Assembly (NCBI RefSeq): GCF_004005475.1
Contig: NZ_RZTZ01000004.1
Span: 186,001 to 250,000 of the forward strand
Length of the DNA stretch: 64,000 bases
Reading direction: 5' to 3'
DNA from: Niallia taxi
GTDB lineage: Bacteria > Bacillota > Bacilli > Bacillales > Cytobacillaceae
This document shows, piece after piece, positions 56,100-64,000 of the stretch. The notes beneath the pieces were generated by a model that saw nothing but the letters and a program-made list of their open reading frames with translations, was not told the origin of the DNA and ran no database searches. Positions within the stretch are counted from its first letter, which is position 1, and every line of letters begins with the position of its first letter. Both the position numbers and the translations under genes were made by a program.

Positions 56100-58418
56100 A
56101 TGCACGTTATCGGAAAAAGTGTTATTAGGAAAGATGCACAGGAAAAAGTGTCTGGCTATGCAAATTATACACATGATTACCAAAATGCAAAAAAACTTTA
56201 CGGTAGAGTCGTTCTTAGTCCATATGCTCATGCAAGGATTGTTGATATTGATTTAAGCGAAGCAAGTAAAGTAGATGGGATTGTTGCAATCTTAACAGGT
56301 GAAAATTTACCGCTAACCGGTGAATCAATGCAGGATCGTCCTCCATTAGCGGTTGGTAAAGTCCGTTATCATGGGGAAGCAGTTGTGCTTATAGTTTCAG
56401 AACAAAAGGAACAAGGAGATCTCGCAGCTAGTTTAATAAAGATTAATTTTGAGTTATTACCTGTTGTACATAATCCAACACAGGCTTTTCAAAAAAATGC
56501 CCCATTAATACATGAGAATTTAGGTGAGTATGCAAGGGAAAAGGATGTATACCCTGTTATTGGAACAAACATTGCACATCACGTAAAAATAAGAAAAGGC
56601 AATATGGATAACGGGTGGTCGAATAGCTCTGTTTCAGTGGAAGGAGATTATTCATTTTCTCCGTCTGATCATGCCGCAATGGAAACAAGGAGCTCCATTG
56701 CGGAGATTTCAAGGGATGGAACAATTAAAATTATGACCTCATCACAGGCACCGTTTATGGTAAAACAATTAATTGCGAAGTATTTTAACGAAGATATCGG
56801 TAAGGTAATAGTCGATACTCCACTCGTAGGAGGAGCTTATGGTGGAAAGGCATCTATACAACTGGAGTTACTAGCTTATTTAGGTTCGAAAGCTGCTGGT
56901 GGTCAACCAGTAGAAATTTTTAATGAACGAGAACAAGACATGATTATGTCGCCATGTCATATTGGATTAGATGCAAAAGTCAAGATTGGTGCTGACCAAA
57001 ATGGCATAATTCAAGCAATGGAAATAACATTTTTATGGGATGGGGGAGCATACTCCGATAAGGCAATTGACTTAACGCGTGCAGGAGCAGTCGACTGTAC
57101 AGGTCCTTATAGGGTAGAGAATGTTTGGTGTGATTCATATTGTATGTATACAAATCACACATATGCAGCACCATATCGAGGGTTTAGTCATTCAGAACTT
57201 TCCTTCGCTATTGAACGAACAATGGATTTATTAGCTGAAAAACTTCAAATGGATCCTTTAGAACTACGTTTTAAAAATGCAATTAAACCCGGGGATACCA
57301 CACCAACTAGGGTTCTGCTTAATCAAAGTAACGTGGGGAATCTACAGGAGTGTATTAGGAAATTGAAGAATTTGATTCGCTGGGAAGATGGGCAAGTGGA
57401 GGAAGTTAATGAGCAATTCGTAAGGGTAAAAGGCATATGCTGCAGTTGGAAAACATCGACGATTGACCCTAACGCACCCTCGGGCGTTATTCTGACATTT
57501 AACCGTGATGGAAGTATTAATTTGATGTCAGGTGTTGTAGAAATTGGAACAGGGACAAAAACTGTCCTTGCACAAATACTTGCTGAGAAATTGAAGATGG
57601 ATGTAGATAAAATTCATGTACGAATGACTGTAGATACACAAACTACACCTGAGCACTGGAAGACTGTTGCAAGTAGAGGCGTTTATATGGCGGGAAGGGC
57701 ATTATTAGAAGCTGCAGATGATATTATAACCCAGCTCAAAAGTATTTCATCGATTGTCTTGAGAGCTCCTGTTGCAGATTTAGAAGTAGCAGATAGCCAT
57801 GTATTTATAAGAGACAATCCTCGGATAGGTGTACATTTTAAAGAAATTTGTTATGGGTATCTATATCCTAATGGAAACGCAATTGGCGGGCAAATAATGG
57901 GAAGAGGTAATTTTATTCTCCGTCATTTAACCTACTTAGATCCCGAGACAGGGGAAGGTAATCCTGGCCCAGAATGGACGGTTGCAGCTTATGCAGTGGA
58001 AGTTGAATATAATCGTCGGGAGTTCACCTATCGATTGGTGAAAGCTGCTACAGTTGTAGATATTGGTACCGTATTAAATAGAAAAGCTGCATTGGGTCAA
58101 GTAAAGGGAGCAATGAGTATGGGTTTAGCCTTTGCGGGCAGAGAAACTTTTTACTATGATGAACTTGGCCGAGTACTAAATTCGCAGCTGCGAACTTACC
58201 GACCGTTACGTTATGGAGAGCAGCCAGAATATCTTGTAGATTTCGTCTACACTCCTGATTTAGAGGCAGCATATGGAGCACGGGGAGTTGGTGAACATGG
58301 ACTTCTGGGTATGCCAGGTGCATTGGGTAATGCCCTTTCATTGGCTGCAGATGTTTCACTTCATAATTTACCATTAACTCCAGAACAAATTTGGAAGACA
58401 AAGATTGGAAAAGTATGA
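56100..58418 (+). CDS. Xanthine dehydrogenase-family molybdopterin-binding subunit, orphan
   Basis: 772 residues, full length for the large subunit of the XDH/CO dehydrogenase family. N-terminal a/b hammerhead (GKSVIRKDAQEKVSGYANYT, GRVVLSPYAHARIVDIDLSE), Mo-domain motifs TPLVGGAYGGKASIQLELLA, YAAPYRGFSHSELSFAIER, GVVEIGTGTKTVLAQILAEK, and the active-site Glu732 in GARGVGEHGLLGMPGAL. Hydroxylates an aldehyde or N-heterocycle. The 2Fe-2S and FAD partner subunits are absent from the window, so it would need partners coded elsewhere. AAAGGGTGG before the ATG. Confidence 0.9.
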   Translation: MHVIGKSVIRKDAQEKVSGYANYTHDYQNAKKLYGRVVLSPYAHARIVDIDLSEASKVDGIVAILTGENLPLTGESMQDRPPLAVGKVRYHGEAVVLIVSEQKEQGDLAASLIKINFELLPVVHNPTQAFQKNAPLIHENLGEYAREKDVYPVIGTNIAHHVKIRKGNMDNGWSNSSVSVEGDYSFSPSDHAAMETRSSIAEISRDGTIKIMTSSQAPFMVKQLIAKYFNEDIGKVIVDTPLVGGAYGGKASIQLELLAYLGSKAAGGQPVEIFNEREQDMIMSPCHIGLDAKVKIGADQNGIIQAMEITFLWDGGAYSDKAIDLTRAGAVDCTGPYRVENVWCDSYCMYTNHTYAAPYRGFSHSELSFAIERTMDLLAEKLQMDPLELRFKNAIKPGDTTPTRVLLNQSNVGNLQECIRKLKNLIRWEDGQVEEVNEQFVRVKGICCSWKTSTIDPNAPSGVILTFNRDGSINLMSGVVEIGTGTKTVLAQILAEKLKMDVDKIHVRMTVDTQTTPEHWKTVASRGVYMAGRALLEAADDIITQLKSISSIVLRAPVADLEVADSHVFIRDNPRIGVHFKEICYGYLYPNGNAIGGQIMGRGNFILRHLTYLDPETGEGNPGPEWTVAAYAVEVEYNRREFTYRLVKAATVVDIGTVLNRKAALGQVKGAMSMGLAFAGRETFYYDELGRVLNSQLRTYRPLRYGEQPEYLVDFVYTPDLEAAYGARGVGEHGLLGMPGALGNALSLAADVSLHNLPLTPEQIWKTKIGKV

Positions 58419-58757
58419 TGTTTAACTTTTAGGTTTAAATATTGGTTACGAATAAACTTTAATTATCCAATAGTTGTACATCTTCGAATAGAAATGGTCC
58501 TTTGTTTATTTGGTAATCTGAAACTTTTTACTTCCTGACAGGAAAATAGAGACTATATTTAGAATAAAATGTGTTCATGTAAATACTAACTTGTTTCGTT
58601 CTTATATATTTGTTAAAAAGCTAAGCTGCATTAAAACTTTTATATACTTTATGTTTAGATATTTTGGGTCACGTTATGTGACCCAGTTTTACTTGAATCA
58701 GGGATACTGATCCTAGAATAAGGTGCATGATGAAAGTTATCATTTTTCTGATAGTAA
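58419..58757. other. Gap with a terminator
   Basis: 339 bp between convergent genes; only the hairpin at 58664-58690 is recognised. Confidence 0.4.
58664..58690. terminator. Bidirectional terminator
   Basis: TGGGTCAC at 58665-58672 pairs with GTGACCCA at 58678-58685; T-rich on both sides. Lies between convergent genes. Confidence 0.75.
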
Positions 58758-59438
58758 TTACACTTTTTTATCGATGTAGAGCGAACCATCTGTTTGAACT
58801 TCTGCGTAAAAAACTTCAGAGATAGAATGAATACCTGCACGTTGAAGTTGAGCTATTAACCAGTTATTATCAAAGCCTGAATTAATTAGATTTTCTTTTT
58901 TTATATTTCCATCCAAAATTATCTCCAATGGAAAGGGAATTAATTTATTCTTTACCTTATACATATTTCTATTAGTTATGGAACTTCCAGAGTCTTTTTT
59001 CAAAACAGAAAGTTTGCCATCTGATTCGAAAATGGCAAAATCAACTTCTGCAATGGAGAATACGTCTTTTTGCCTAAGCATTGCCTTTAAGGTATCTAGG
59101 TCTAGGCGGCATTTATGAAGAGCCTGTTCTAAAATTTTCCCTTCTTTAATTAATATTATTGGGGATCCTGTAAGTAATTGTCGCCCCTTTAAAGTTTTAA
59201 TATCAAGATAACTCATTAGTATTGTATAAAGACTCCATCCTAACAAGGCATAAATGCCGTTACTAATGCTTAATTGGTCATCCACTACAAGACTTGCCGC
59301 TATTTCGCCGATAGCGATAGCAGAGGCAAAGTTAAAAAAGGTCATTTCACTTATTTCCTTTCTCCCCATAATTCTTGTGAGAAACAATAGTACAAAGAAG
59401 CTTATAGTTAATCTTAACAACAAATTAGGTAATTCCAA
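58758..59438 (-). CDS. DUF421 (YetF/YrbG-like) membrane protein
   Basis: 226 residues from a TTG start with AAGG/GGTGA upstream. Three N-terminal membrane helices (LLLRLTISFFVLLFLTRIMG, FFNFASAIAIGEIAASLVV, YALLGWSLYTILMSYL) then the soluble DUF421 domain with MGRKEISEMTF, GSPIILIKEGKI and AEVDFAIFESDGKLSVLKK. Family function unclear; several are sporulation- or stress-linked. Monocistronic. Confidence 0.87.
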   Translation of the reverse strand: MELPNLLLRLTISFFVLLFLTRIMGRKEISEMTFFNFASAIAIGEIAASLVVDDQLSISNGIYALLGWSLYTILMSYLDIKTLKGRQLLTGSPIILIKEGKILEQALHKCRLDLDTLKAMLRQKDVFSIAEVDFAIFESDGKLSVLKKDSGSSITNRNMYKVKNKLIPFPLEIILDGNIKKENLINSGFDNNWLIAQLQRAGIHSISEVFYAEVQTDGSLYIDKKV

Positions 59439-59756
59439 TATATTTCACCAACCTTAAATCCAGATTTACAAGTATTTTCTATAGTAGTATTAGGATGTTC
59501 TCTCCCAAAAATATTATTTAATGAAACTGAATATATTTATGAGATATGTCATAGAGTCATGAGCAAATTATTATTAATTAATAGAAGAATAAGTTTATTC
59601 AAACATGTAATAAGAGGAGGCTGTAAATTGGTCTGGATTTCGCTTGTTATTTACCGCAATTTCATAAGTTTTACTTAACGGATAGGATAACATATTTTAC
59701 GAAAATTTATTTTTATAAATCTTCTCGAAAAGGTTGCTATAGACACACGATTTTTT
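59439..59756. other. Gap without a supported gene
   Basis: 318 bp; upstream region of the DUF421 gene and of the CDF remnant. Possibly holds the eroded N-terminal half of the CDF gene; no motif seen. Confidence 0.35.
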
Positions 59757-60171
59757 TTGCCTTGGTATGATAAAAAATTTGTGTTGAAGGGAGAGGAATT
59801 AGTGAGTGCTGTTTTGTCGACAGCGAAAGATAATATATCCGATGCCTGGGTAAGTATTGGGACAGTGACAGCCCCTGTTTGGAATTCTAATTTTGTAAAA
59901 CAGCATTGGATATTTTCAGGGATGCTTCGCACGAACTTTCAGATGGATTTGATGAAGATAAGTTAGAAACCTAAAAGACAGAAATAATGAATAATATGGA
60001 TGGAATTAAAGGAATTAAGGGAGAAACTAAAATAAGGTGAAAGACGTAGAAGTATTGGTTAATCCTACTTTGGATGTAAAAAAGACATATGCTATTTCAG
60101 AACATAGAGAATACACCCAACATAATAAGCATGGTGTATATCGATTGCACGTTCACATTGAACCTCATTAA
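59757..60171 (+). pseudogene. Cation diffusion facilitator transporter, C-terminal remnant
   Basis: Pieces in different frames match the second half of CDF metal exporters: ELVSAVLSTAKDNISDAWVS IGTVT, then DASHELSDGFDEDKLET with an in-frame TAA, MDGIKGIKGETKIR, then VLVNPTLDVKKTYAISEHRE and the typical end LHVHIEP. First membrane helices missing, at least two frame changes and one stop. Once a Zn/Mn/Co exporter; inactive. Confidence 0.82.
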
Positions 60172-60445
60172 TGAGAATTCCAAATATTATTAACAAATAT
60201 TTTTATATTGTTGAGATGTATACCTTTAATTTAGTCTTATTACTGAGTGGGGTTTTCAGTAGAAAATAGAGGAAATCTGCCCCAATCGCCTTTATTTTAT
60301 TTACTGATAAATTTAATGATAAAGGTGAAAATACGTCTATTTATAAAATGCCATTATTAAAATAGCTGTTCCACAGGATTTGTACTTTTACATAAATAAT
60401 CGGGAAAGATAAATAATAACAAAAACTGTTGCTAAAGAGGTCTTT

Positions 60446-60922
60446 ATGAACACTTTTGAACGGACTAGAAAGAAAAAAGAAACAAGTTTATATACATTGA
60501 TTTGGATGATGGGAATTGGTTCTGCTTTATCTTGGGAGACAGCAGAATTAATGAATTCTCAACATCCCTATTTGGCTCCATTATCTGTTATTTTATGTCT
60601 GCAATCCACTTATAATCAGACACTTCGACTCTCTTTAAAGCGTATAATCGGAACCATTATAGGTATTCTTCTTATTGTTATTGTTTCGGGATATTTACAT
60701 GTCAACGGCTGGAGTGTTGGCCTCCTTATCCTAGTAGGTGGCTTTATTTCTGCGTGGCTAAAATTTGATAAAGTAGTTTTACATCAACTTGCTATTACCA
60801 TTTTATGTGTATTTGTATTTGAACAAAACAATAGTGGATATGCTATAGATCGAGTACTAGATACAATAGTGGGGATAATTTACGCTATTGTTATCCAGTT
60901 CCTTTATTCTCATAAAAATTAA
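60446..60922 (+). CDS. FUSC-family (aromatic acid exporter-like) membrane protein
   Basis: 158 residues with about five helices. TLIWMMGIGSALSWETAELM, HPYLAPLSVILCLQSTYNQT and RIIGTIIGILLIVIVSGYLH agree with the N-terminal membrane half of FUSC/ArAE proteins. It ends right after the membrane part and lacks the usual cytosolic domain. AGAGGT before the ATG. Function not established for the short forms. Confidence 0.8.
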   Translation: MNTFERTRKKKETSLYTLIWMMGIGSALSWETAELMNSQHPYLAPLSVILCLQSTYNQTLRLSLKRIIGTIIGILLIVIVSGYLHVNGWSVGLLILVGGFISAWLKFDKVVLHQLAITILCVFVFEQNNSGYAIDRVLDTIVGIIYAIVIQFLYSHKN

Positions 60923-61136
60923 CATTGTAAGTTTTCGAAAAGTAATTATCCATACTATTTTAAAATTTCCTCAGATAATTTTATCTATATAAATTTAAAT
61001 TAGATAACGGAAAAGTTATAAACTTAATAATACATAAATATATTTATGTATATGGATGAACAATGCCAAAATGCTTTCTTTTCATTTAATAAAACATGTT
61101 TGAAGAAGTTCTAAGGAAATTAAGGGTGATTATTTT

Positions 61137-61619
61137 ATGAGAAATTCAAATAGCCAAACAGCTATCTATCTAGATAAAATAAATTCAGCTATTGAAAAGG
61201 GAATGATCGCAAAAGAAGTGGTCTGTTCCATAACAACTGGATTTAGATCTGTACCTTCTATTCGAACAAAACCTGGTCTTAATCCTTATCATGCATCTGT
61301 AGCAGATATTGGTTACGGATTTGATGCTGTTCAGGGGACAATTAAGCGAATTCAAGAGGGAGAAAGCATTCCATTTGTATTAGAGATGCTTGTATTTGAT
61401 CTTGATACATTAAGGATCTCGGAAATGCAAATAAATCCTAACTTTGAACTTGCCGTTGAGGGTGTGGAGACTGAATTAGTTCATATAAGTCGATTTTTAC
61501 ATCAACAAATTAAAGAATCTATTACTGAGGCAAATAGATTAGGAAAGAAACTCATAGGAGATAATTGGGAAGAGATTATCAGGAAAGTCCAAAATATTCA
61601 GGCTATACCACGATTATGA
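61137..61619 (+). CDS. Unrecognised protein, first of a paralogous pair
   Basis: 160 residues from ATG 61137 after AAGGGTGA. Mostly helical, no membrane segment or signal. Shares with the next gene the core Y-[HR]-A-[SA]-x2-[DE]-[IV]-[GS]-YG-[FY] followed by V-[QR]-G-x-I-[KR]-R, and a C-terminal LIGDNWEEI that matches LGGDNWDTL. The duplication is old. No known family is recalled. Neighbours (Spo0E-like, transglutaminase-like, many germination genes) hint at a sporulation role; this is inference. Confidence 0.75.
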   Translation: MRNSNSQTAIYLDKINSAIEKGMIAKEVVCSITTGFRSVPSIRTKPGLNPYHASVADIGYGFDAVQGTIKRIQEGESIPFVLEMLVFDLDTLRISEMQINPNFELAVEGVETELVHISRFLHQQIKESITEANRLGKKLIGDNWEEIIRKVQNIQAIPRL

Positions 61620-61635
61620 GAGGTGGTTATACATA

Positions 61636-62139
61636 GTGACTGTTATGGAATTATCAAATAAACAAAGAAACGCATTGCTGGATTGGTGGAATACAATGGA
61701 AACGGCAAAACATGTCATACGAAGATTAATGTCTTTAATAACAGAATTTCGTGTTCGGCCTGAAACAAGTCATGCTGACGGAATGATTCTATTCTACAGG
61801 GCAGCATCTGAAGTTTCCTATGGTTATGCAGGGGTAAGAGGGTGTATTAGAAGAGCATTATCTAATGGGTATAGTGAAGCACTTCAAATGAATATGACTA
61901 TGTGTCATAGCTTTGCGGAGAAATATTCAGTCGATACTAAAGTATTATTTGAGAGGGTTGCTGCTCAAATTACAGATCCAAGCTCAATGATATTGATACA
62001 AAGAATCAGGAATACCCTAAGAGAGAACGATTTTATGTTAAATCAAATTAAATTAAAAGCACTCATTTTTTTGGGTGGGGATAACTGGGATACATTACAT
62101 AATAAAATGAAAAAAAATAATCAAATAAAAAGAAATTAG
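61636..62139 (+). CDS. Unrecognised protein, second of a paralogous pair
   Basis: 167 residues, start TTG/GTG 61636 region or ATG 61645; AGAGGTGG lies 13 bases before 61636. Paralog of the 61137 protein (AASEVSYGYAGVRGCIRRA, FLGGDNWDTLHNKM). Cytosolic, helical, with a basic tail. Co-oriented and 16 bp from the first gene, so they probably form a complex or act on the same target. Confidence 0.75.
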   Translation: MTVMELSNKQRNALLDWWNTMETAKHVIRRLMSLITEFRVRPETSHADGMILFYRAASEVSYGYAGVRGCIRRALSNGYSEALQMNMTMCHSFAEKYSVDTKVLFERVAAQITDPSSMILIQRIRNTLRENDFMLNQIKLKALIFLGGDNWDTLHNKMKKNNQIKRN

Positions 62140-62217
62140 TGATATTGTTCATGTCATTATAAATGGGAAAGAAAAATATGAATAGGTACTATATAAAAAT
62201 AAAGGGGTGTGTGCATA

Positions 62218-62430
62218 ATGCATCCAAGTATCATTGCTGGATTAAACGGGGCCATATATAAAAAATTTTCCAACTCCAATTTATTGGCTTGGAACCAGAA
62301 ATTGATGGGGCTATCGCCATATCATTATATGATAGCAGGACATCAATTCAATATTCTCCCGAGACCGCCAGGAGAACAAATGAATTTCCCTTATTTAGGA
62401 CCTAATGTTCCACCGACATTTAGGCGTTAG
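62218..62430 (+). CDS. Unrecognised 70-residue protein
   Basis: ATG 62218 with AAAGGGGTG upstream; an in-frame GTG at 62209 lies in that site. MHPSIIAGLNGAIYKKFSNS, WNQKLMGLSPYHYMIAGHQF and a Pro-rich end (LPRPPGE, YLGPNVPPTFRR). Rich in Tyr, His and Pro as in small coat or exosporium proteins, but no family recalled. Third gene of the paralog-pair operon, with a clear terminator. Confidence 0.65.
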   Translation: MHPSIIAGLNGAIYKKFSNSNLLAWNQKLMGLSPYHYMIAGHQFNILPRPPGEQMNFPYLGPNVPPTFRR

Positions 62431-62434
62431 GTTT

Positions 62435-62460
62435 TAGCTGCTTTGCAGCTTTTTTTATTT
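62435..62460 (+). terminator. Strong Rho-independent terminator
   Basis: AGCTGC at 62436-62441 pairs with GCAGCT at 62445-62450, followed by eight T. Confidence 0.82.
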
Positions 62461-62525
62461 TATAAAACTAATGCGTGCTTATAATAGAATTTATCTTTAG
62501 AAGATTTGAAGGAAATAACAGTTTT

Positions 62526-62720
62526 CTAATTACATTCTGCTTTTGGGCAGCTTCTTTGACATAAAATGATATATTGATCTAGCTCTTGGCTTAAAGTGAG
62601 TGTCTCCTTACTATTGATACCATATTCTTGTACGACTTTTCCCAAATTTATTTTTAGAAGTTCAATATGTTTACCAAGTTCAGAAGGTGTTATTATGTTG
62701 AAAGAATCAGTATTTTTCAT
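62526..62720 (-). CDS. Spo0E-like aspartyl-phosphate phosphatase
   Basis: 64 residues. Two-helix hairpin with the signature SQELDQYIILCQR (S-x2-LD-x3-x), the acidic residue of which dephosphorylates Spo0A-P and so delays sporulation. AGGGAGT precedes the ATG. Has a Cys-containing tail (CPKAECN). Monocistronic, convergent with the 62218 gene. Confidence 0.85.
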   Translation of the reverse strand: MKNTDSFNIITPSELGKHIELLKINLGKVVQEYGINSKETLTLSQELDQYIILCQRSCPKAECN

Positions 62721-63124
62721 AAGTAACTCCCTAATATAAAAATTACCTTATAGATTATATAACCATAATTGGTATTTGTATACATTTAAAAGTTTAAAAA
62801 ATTAAAAAGTCAAACATATGACAGGATAATAATATTTCGGGTAAACATAATCTTCTTAAGCAACTAACAGAAGGTTATAGGTTATGTAATATTTTGCACT
62901 GACATAGTTGTAGCAGAATAGTTTAAGTGAAAAAATTCACATATCGAATTCAATAATAAATCACTAGTATTGGATCATGCATATATTTGTACCTCTATTC
63001 AAAATAATAGAGGATTGTTGACGGAGGATTAGCACAATAATATATAGTTTAACCAAATCAACAAAAAATGTATGATTATGTTATTAGGGTTATATATATG
63101 CACTAGTTTTAGGGGGAAGGGTTT
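62721..63124. other. Divergent intergenic region
   Basis: 404 bp between divergent Spo0E-like and transglutaminase-like genes; AT-rich, no motif recognised beyond the ribosome sites. Confidence 0.35.
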
Positions 63125-63733
63125 ATGATTTTGATTTGTGAGTCGCAAAAATTAGATGACTATTTACTCGAATTAACTGAAGTTAATTATTCTAATCCGA
63201 TTATAAAGAAGATAGCAGAAAAACTGTTTGATCTATCTCAGACGGAAATAGAAAAGGCGAGAATAGCTTTTGAATTTGTTCGTGATGAAATTTCTCATTC
63301 TTGGGATATTCAATCAAAACAAGTTACTTGTAGTGCTTCGGAAGTAGGAGACTTTAAAGAGGGGATTTGCTATGCAAAATCTCATCTATTAGCTTCATTA
63401 TTACGTTCGCAGGGAATACCAACAGGATTTTGTTATCAAAGATTGATGTTATTTGATACTCCAGAAAAAGGGTATTGTATTCACGCATTAAATGCTATCT
63501 TTTTTAAATCACTAAATAAATGGATTAGAGTTGATGCTCGTGGGAATAAAGAAGGGGTTAATTCTCAATTTTCCGTTGAAGAAGAGAAATTAGCATTTGC
63601 AATTAACGAAGCATTTCATGAAAAAGATTATCCTCATATTTATGTTAAGCCTCACCCCAAAATTGTTGCTGTATTAAAAGAAAATACAAATGCATTAGAA
63701 ATGTATAAATATCATTTACCAGACAGTTTGTAG
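63125..63733 (+). CDS. Transglutaminase-like cysteine peptidase-fold protein
   Basis: 202 residues. The catalytic triad of the transglutaminase-like superfamily is visible: Cys82 in GICYAKSHLLASLLRSQGIP, His120 in YCIHALNAIF and Asp137 in KWIRVDARG. Preceded by FEFVRDEISHSWD typical of the family. No signal peptide. Could hydrolyse or cross-link amide bonds; many Bacillus members are of unknown role. AGGGGGAAGG before the ATG. Confidence 0.88.
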   Translation: MILICESQKLDDYLLELTEVNYSNPIIKKIAEKLFDLSQTEIEKARIAFEFVRDEISHSWDIQSKQVTCSASEVGDFKEGICYAKSHLLASLLRSQGIPTGFCYQRLMLFDTPEKGYCIHALNAIFFKSLNKWIRVDARGNKEGVNSQFSVEEEKLAFAINEAFHEKDYPHIYVKPHPKIVAVLKENTNALEMYKYHLPDSL

Positions 63734-63780
63734 TTGTTTTACAAAGGGGAGGGGAATTGTTTTATAGATGAGTAATCGAC

Positions 63781-63822
63781 GCTAACTAAATAAGCTGCCA
63801 TACGGCAGCTTATTTAGTTAGC
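63781..63822. terminator. Perfect 19-bp hairpin terminator
   Basis: Arms 63781-63799 and 63804-63822 are perfectly complementary around ATAC (GCTAACTAAATAAGCTGCC). Lies between convergent genes and can serve both. Confidence 0.85.
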
Positions 63823-63900
63823 AAACTTAACAGCAGCATTCTGTAGCTGTCTTGTGCTCTATTCAATTGAAAATTTAAACCAACATGAAGTTTAGATGGT

Positions 63901-63999
63901 TTATTCTTGTTCAGTTTTCCACCATAAGGCATCTTCTGGATTCGCAACAGCTTCTTTAAATTCAGATTTCGTTGCAACTGTTGGATAAGATCCTTTTAA
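63901..63999 (-). CDS. C-terminal end of an unidentified protein
   Basis: The last 32 codons of a minus-strand gene cut by the window edge: LKGSYPTVATKSEFKEAVAN then PEDALWWKTEQE and TAA at 63901-63903. Too short to name. Confidence 0.5.
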   Translation of the reverse strand, partial: LKGSYPTVATKSEFKEAVANPEDALWWKTEQE

Positions 64000-64000
64000 G

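Noticed and set aside
63829-63865. Sixth copy of the dispersed repeat (AGCAGCATTCTGTA)
   Set aside because: Only 14 bases agree and the continuation differs completely.

Overview
The window reads as chromosomal DNA of an AT-rich, endospore-forming Firmicute of the Bacillaceae (Bacillus, Peribacillus or Neobacillus-like). The basis is strong AGGAGG-type ribosome binding sites, use of GTG and TTG starts, several spore germination gene families (GerA/GerC remnants, an orphan Ger(x)C lipoprotein, a GerP-like cluster, a CotP/GerT-like Hsp20 protein), a Spo0E-like phosphatase and a LicT/BglP system. Species cannot be fixed from the sequence alone.

Layout. 1-13,900: a sugar or glycoside catabolic island. 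It holds the end of a sugar-binding protein, four TIM-barrel epimerase/isomerase paralogs, two Gfo/Idh/MocA dehydrogenases, a zinc dehydrogenase, an SDR, two small ABM-fold proteins (one frameshifted), a polyol-type MFS permease and a LacI regulator. Seven copies of a TGTAATCGATTACA-type palindrome lie only in front of the regulator and of the two gene groups it probably controls. A dead gerA-type operon is embedded at 3,765-4,500.

14,100-31,000: an accessory, decaying zone. It has a c-di-GMP phosphodiesterase joined end to end with a DUF2513 remnant, four tandem tyrosine recombinase genes in an A-B-A'-B' order of which only one is intact, many single small genes (VOC, DinB, CPBP protease, ASCH, RidA/HxlR pair, MmcQ, NmrA/TetR pair, GNAT), and copies of a short dispersed repeat. 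31,000-39,500: a broken zinc alcohol dehydrogenase, a complete beta-glucoside operon (licT-bglP-bglH-SDR) with two antiterminator RNA sites and a cre-like site, then HU and glycosyltransferase remnants.

39,600-44,600: a CstR-type persulfide stress operon (cstR, DsrE-like, three rhodanese-domain proteins, rhodanese-MBL persulfide dioxygenase, TusA, TauE) with five matching operators. 44,900-55,000: spore-related genes: orphan Ger(x)C, a Mn-catalase remnant, glutamate decarboxylase, and a divergent GerP-like locus. In that locus an IS21-family element (50,775-53,138, 5-bp target duplication) has landed in the first gene, separating its start codon from its body.

55,000-64,000: an orphan molybdenum hydroxylase subunit, a DUF421 membrane protein, a dead CDF transporter, a FUSC-type membrane protein, a pair of unrecognised paralogs followed by a 70-residue protein, a Spo0E-like protein, a transglutaminase-fold protein and the end of an unknown gene. 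The most promising material for new biology is the LacI-operator catabolic island, the GerP-like locus, the recombinase doublet array and the paralog pair at 61,137-62,139.
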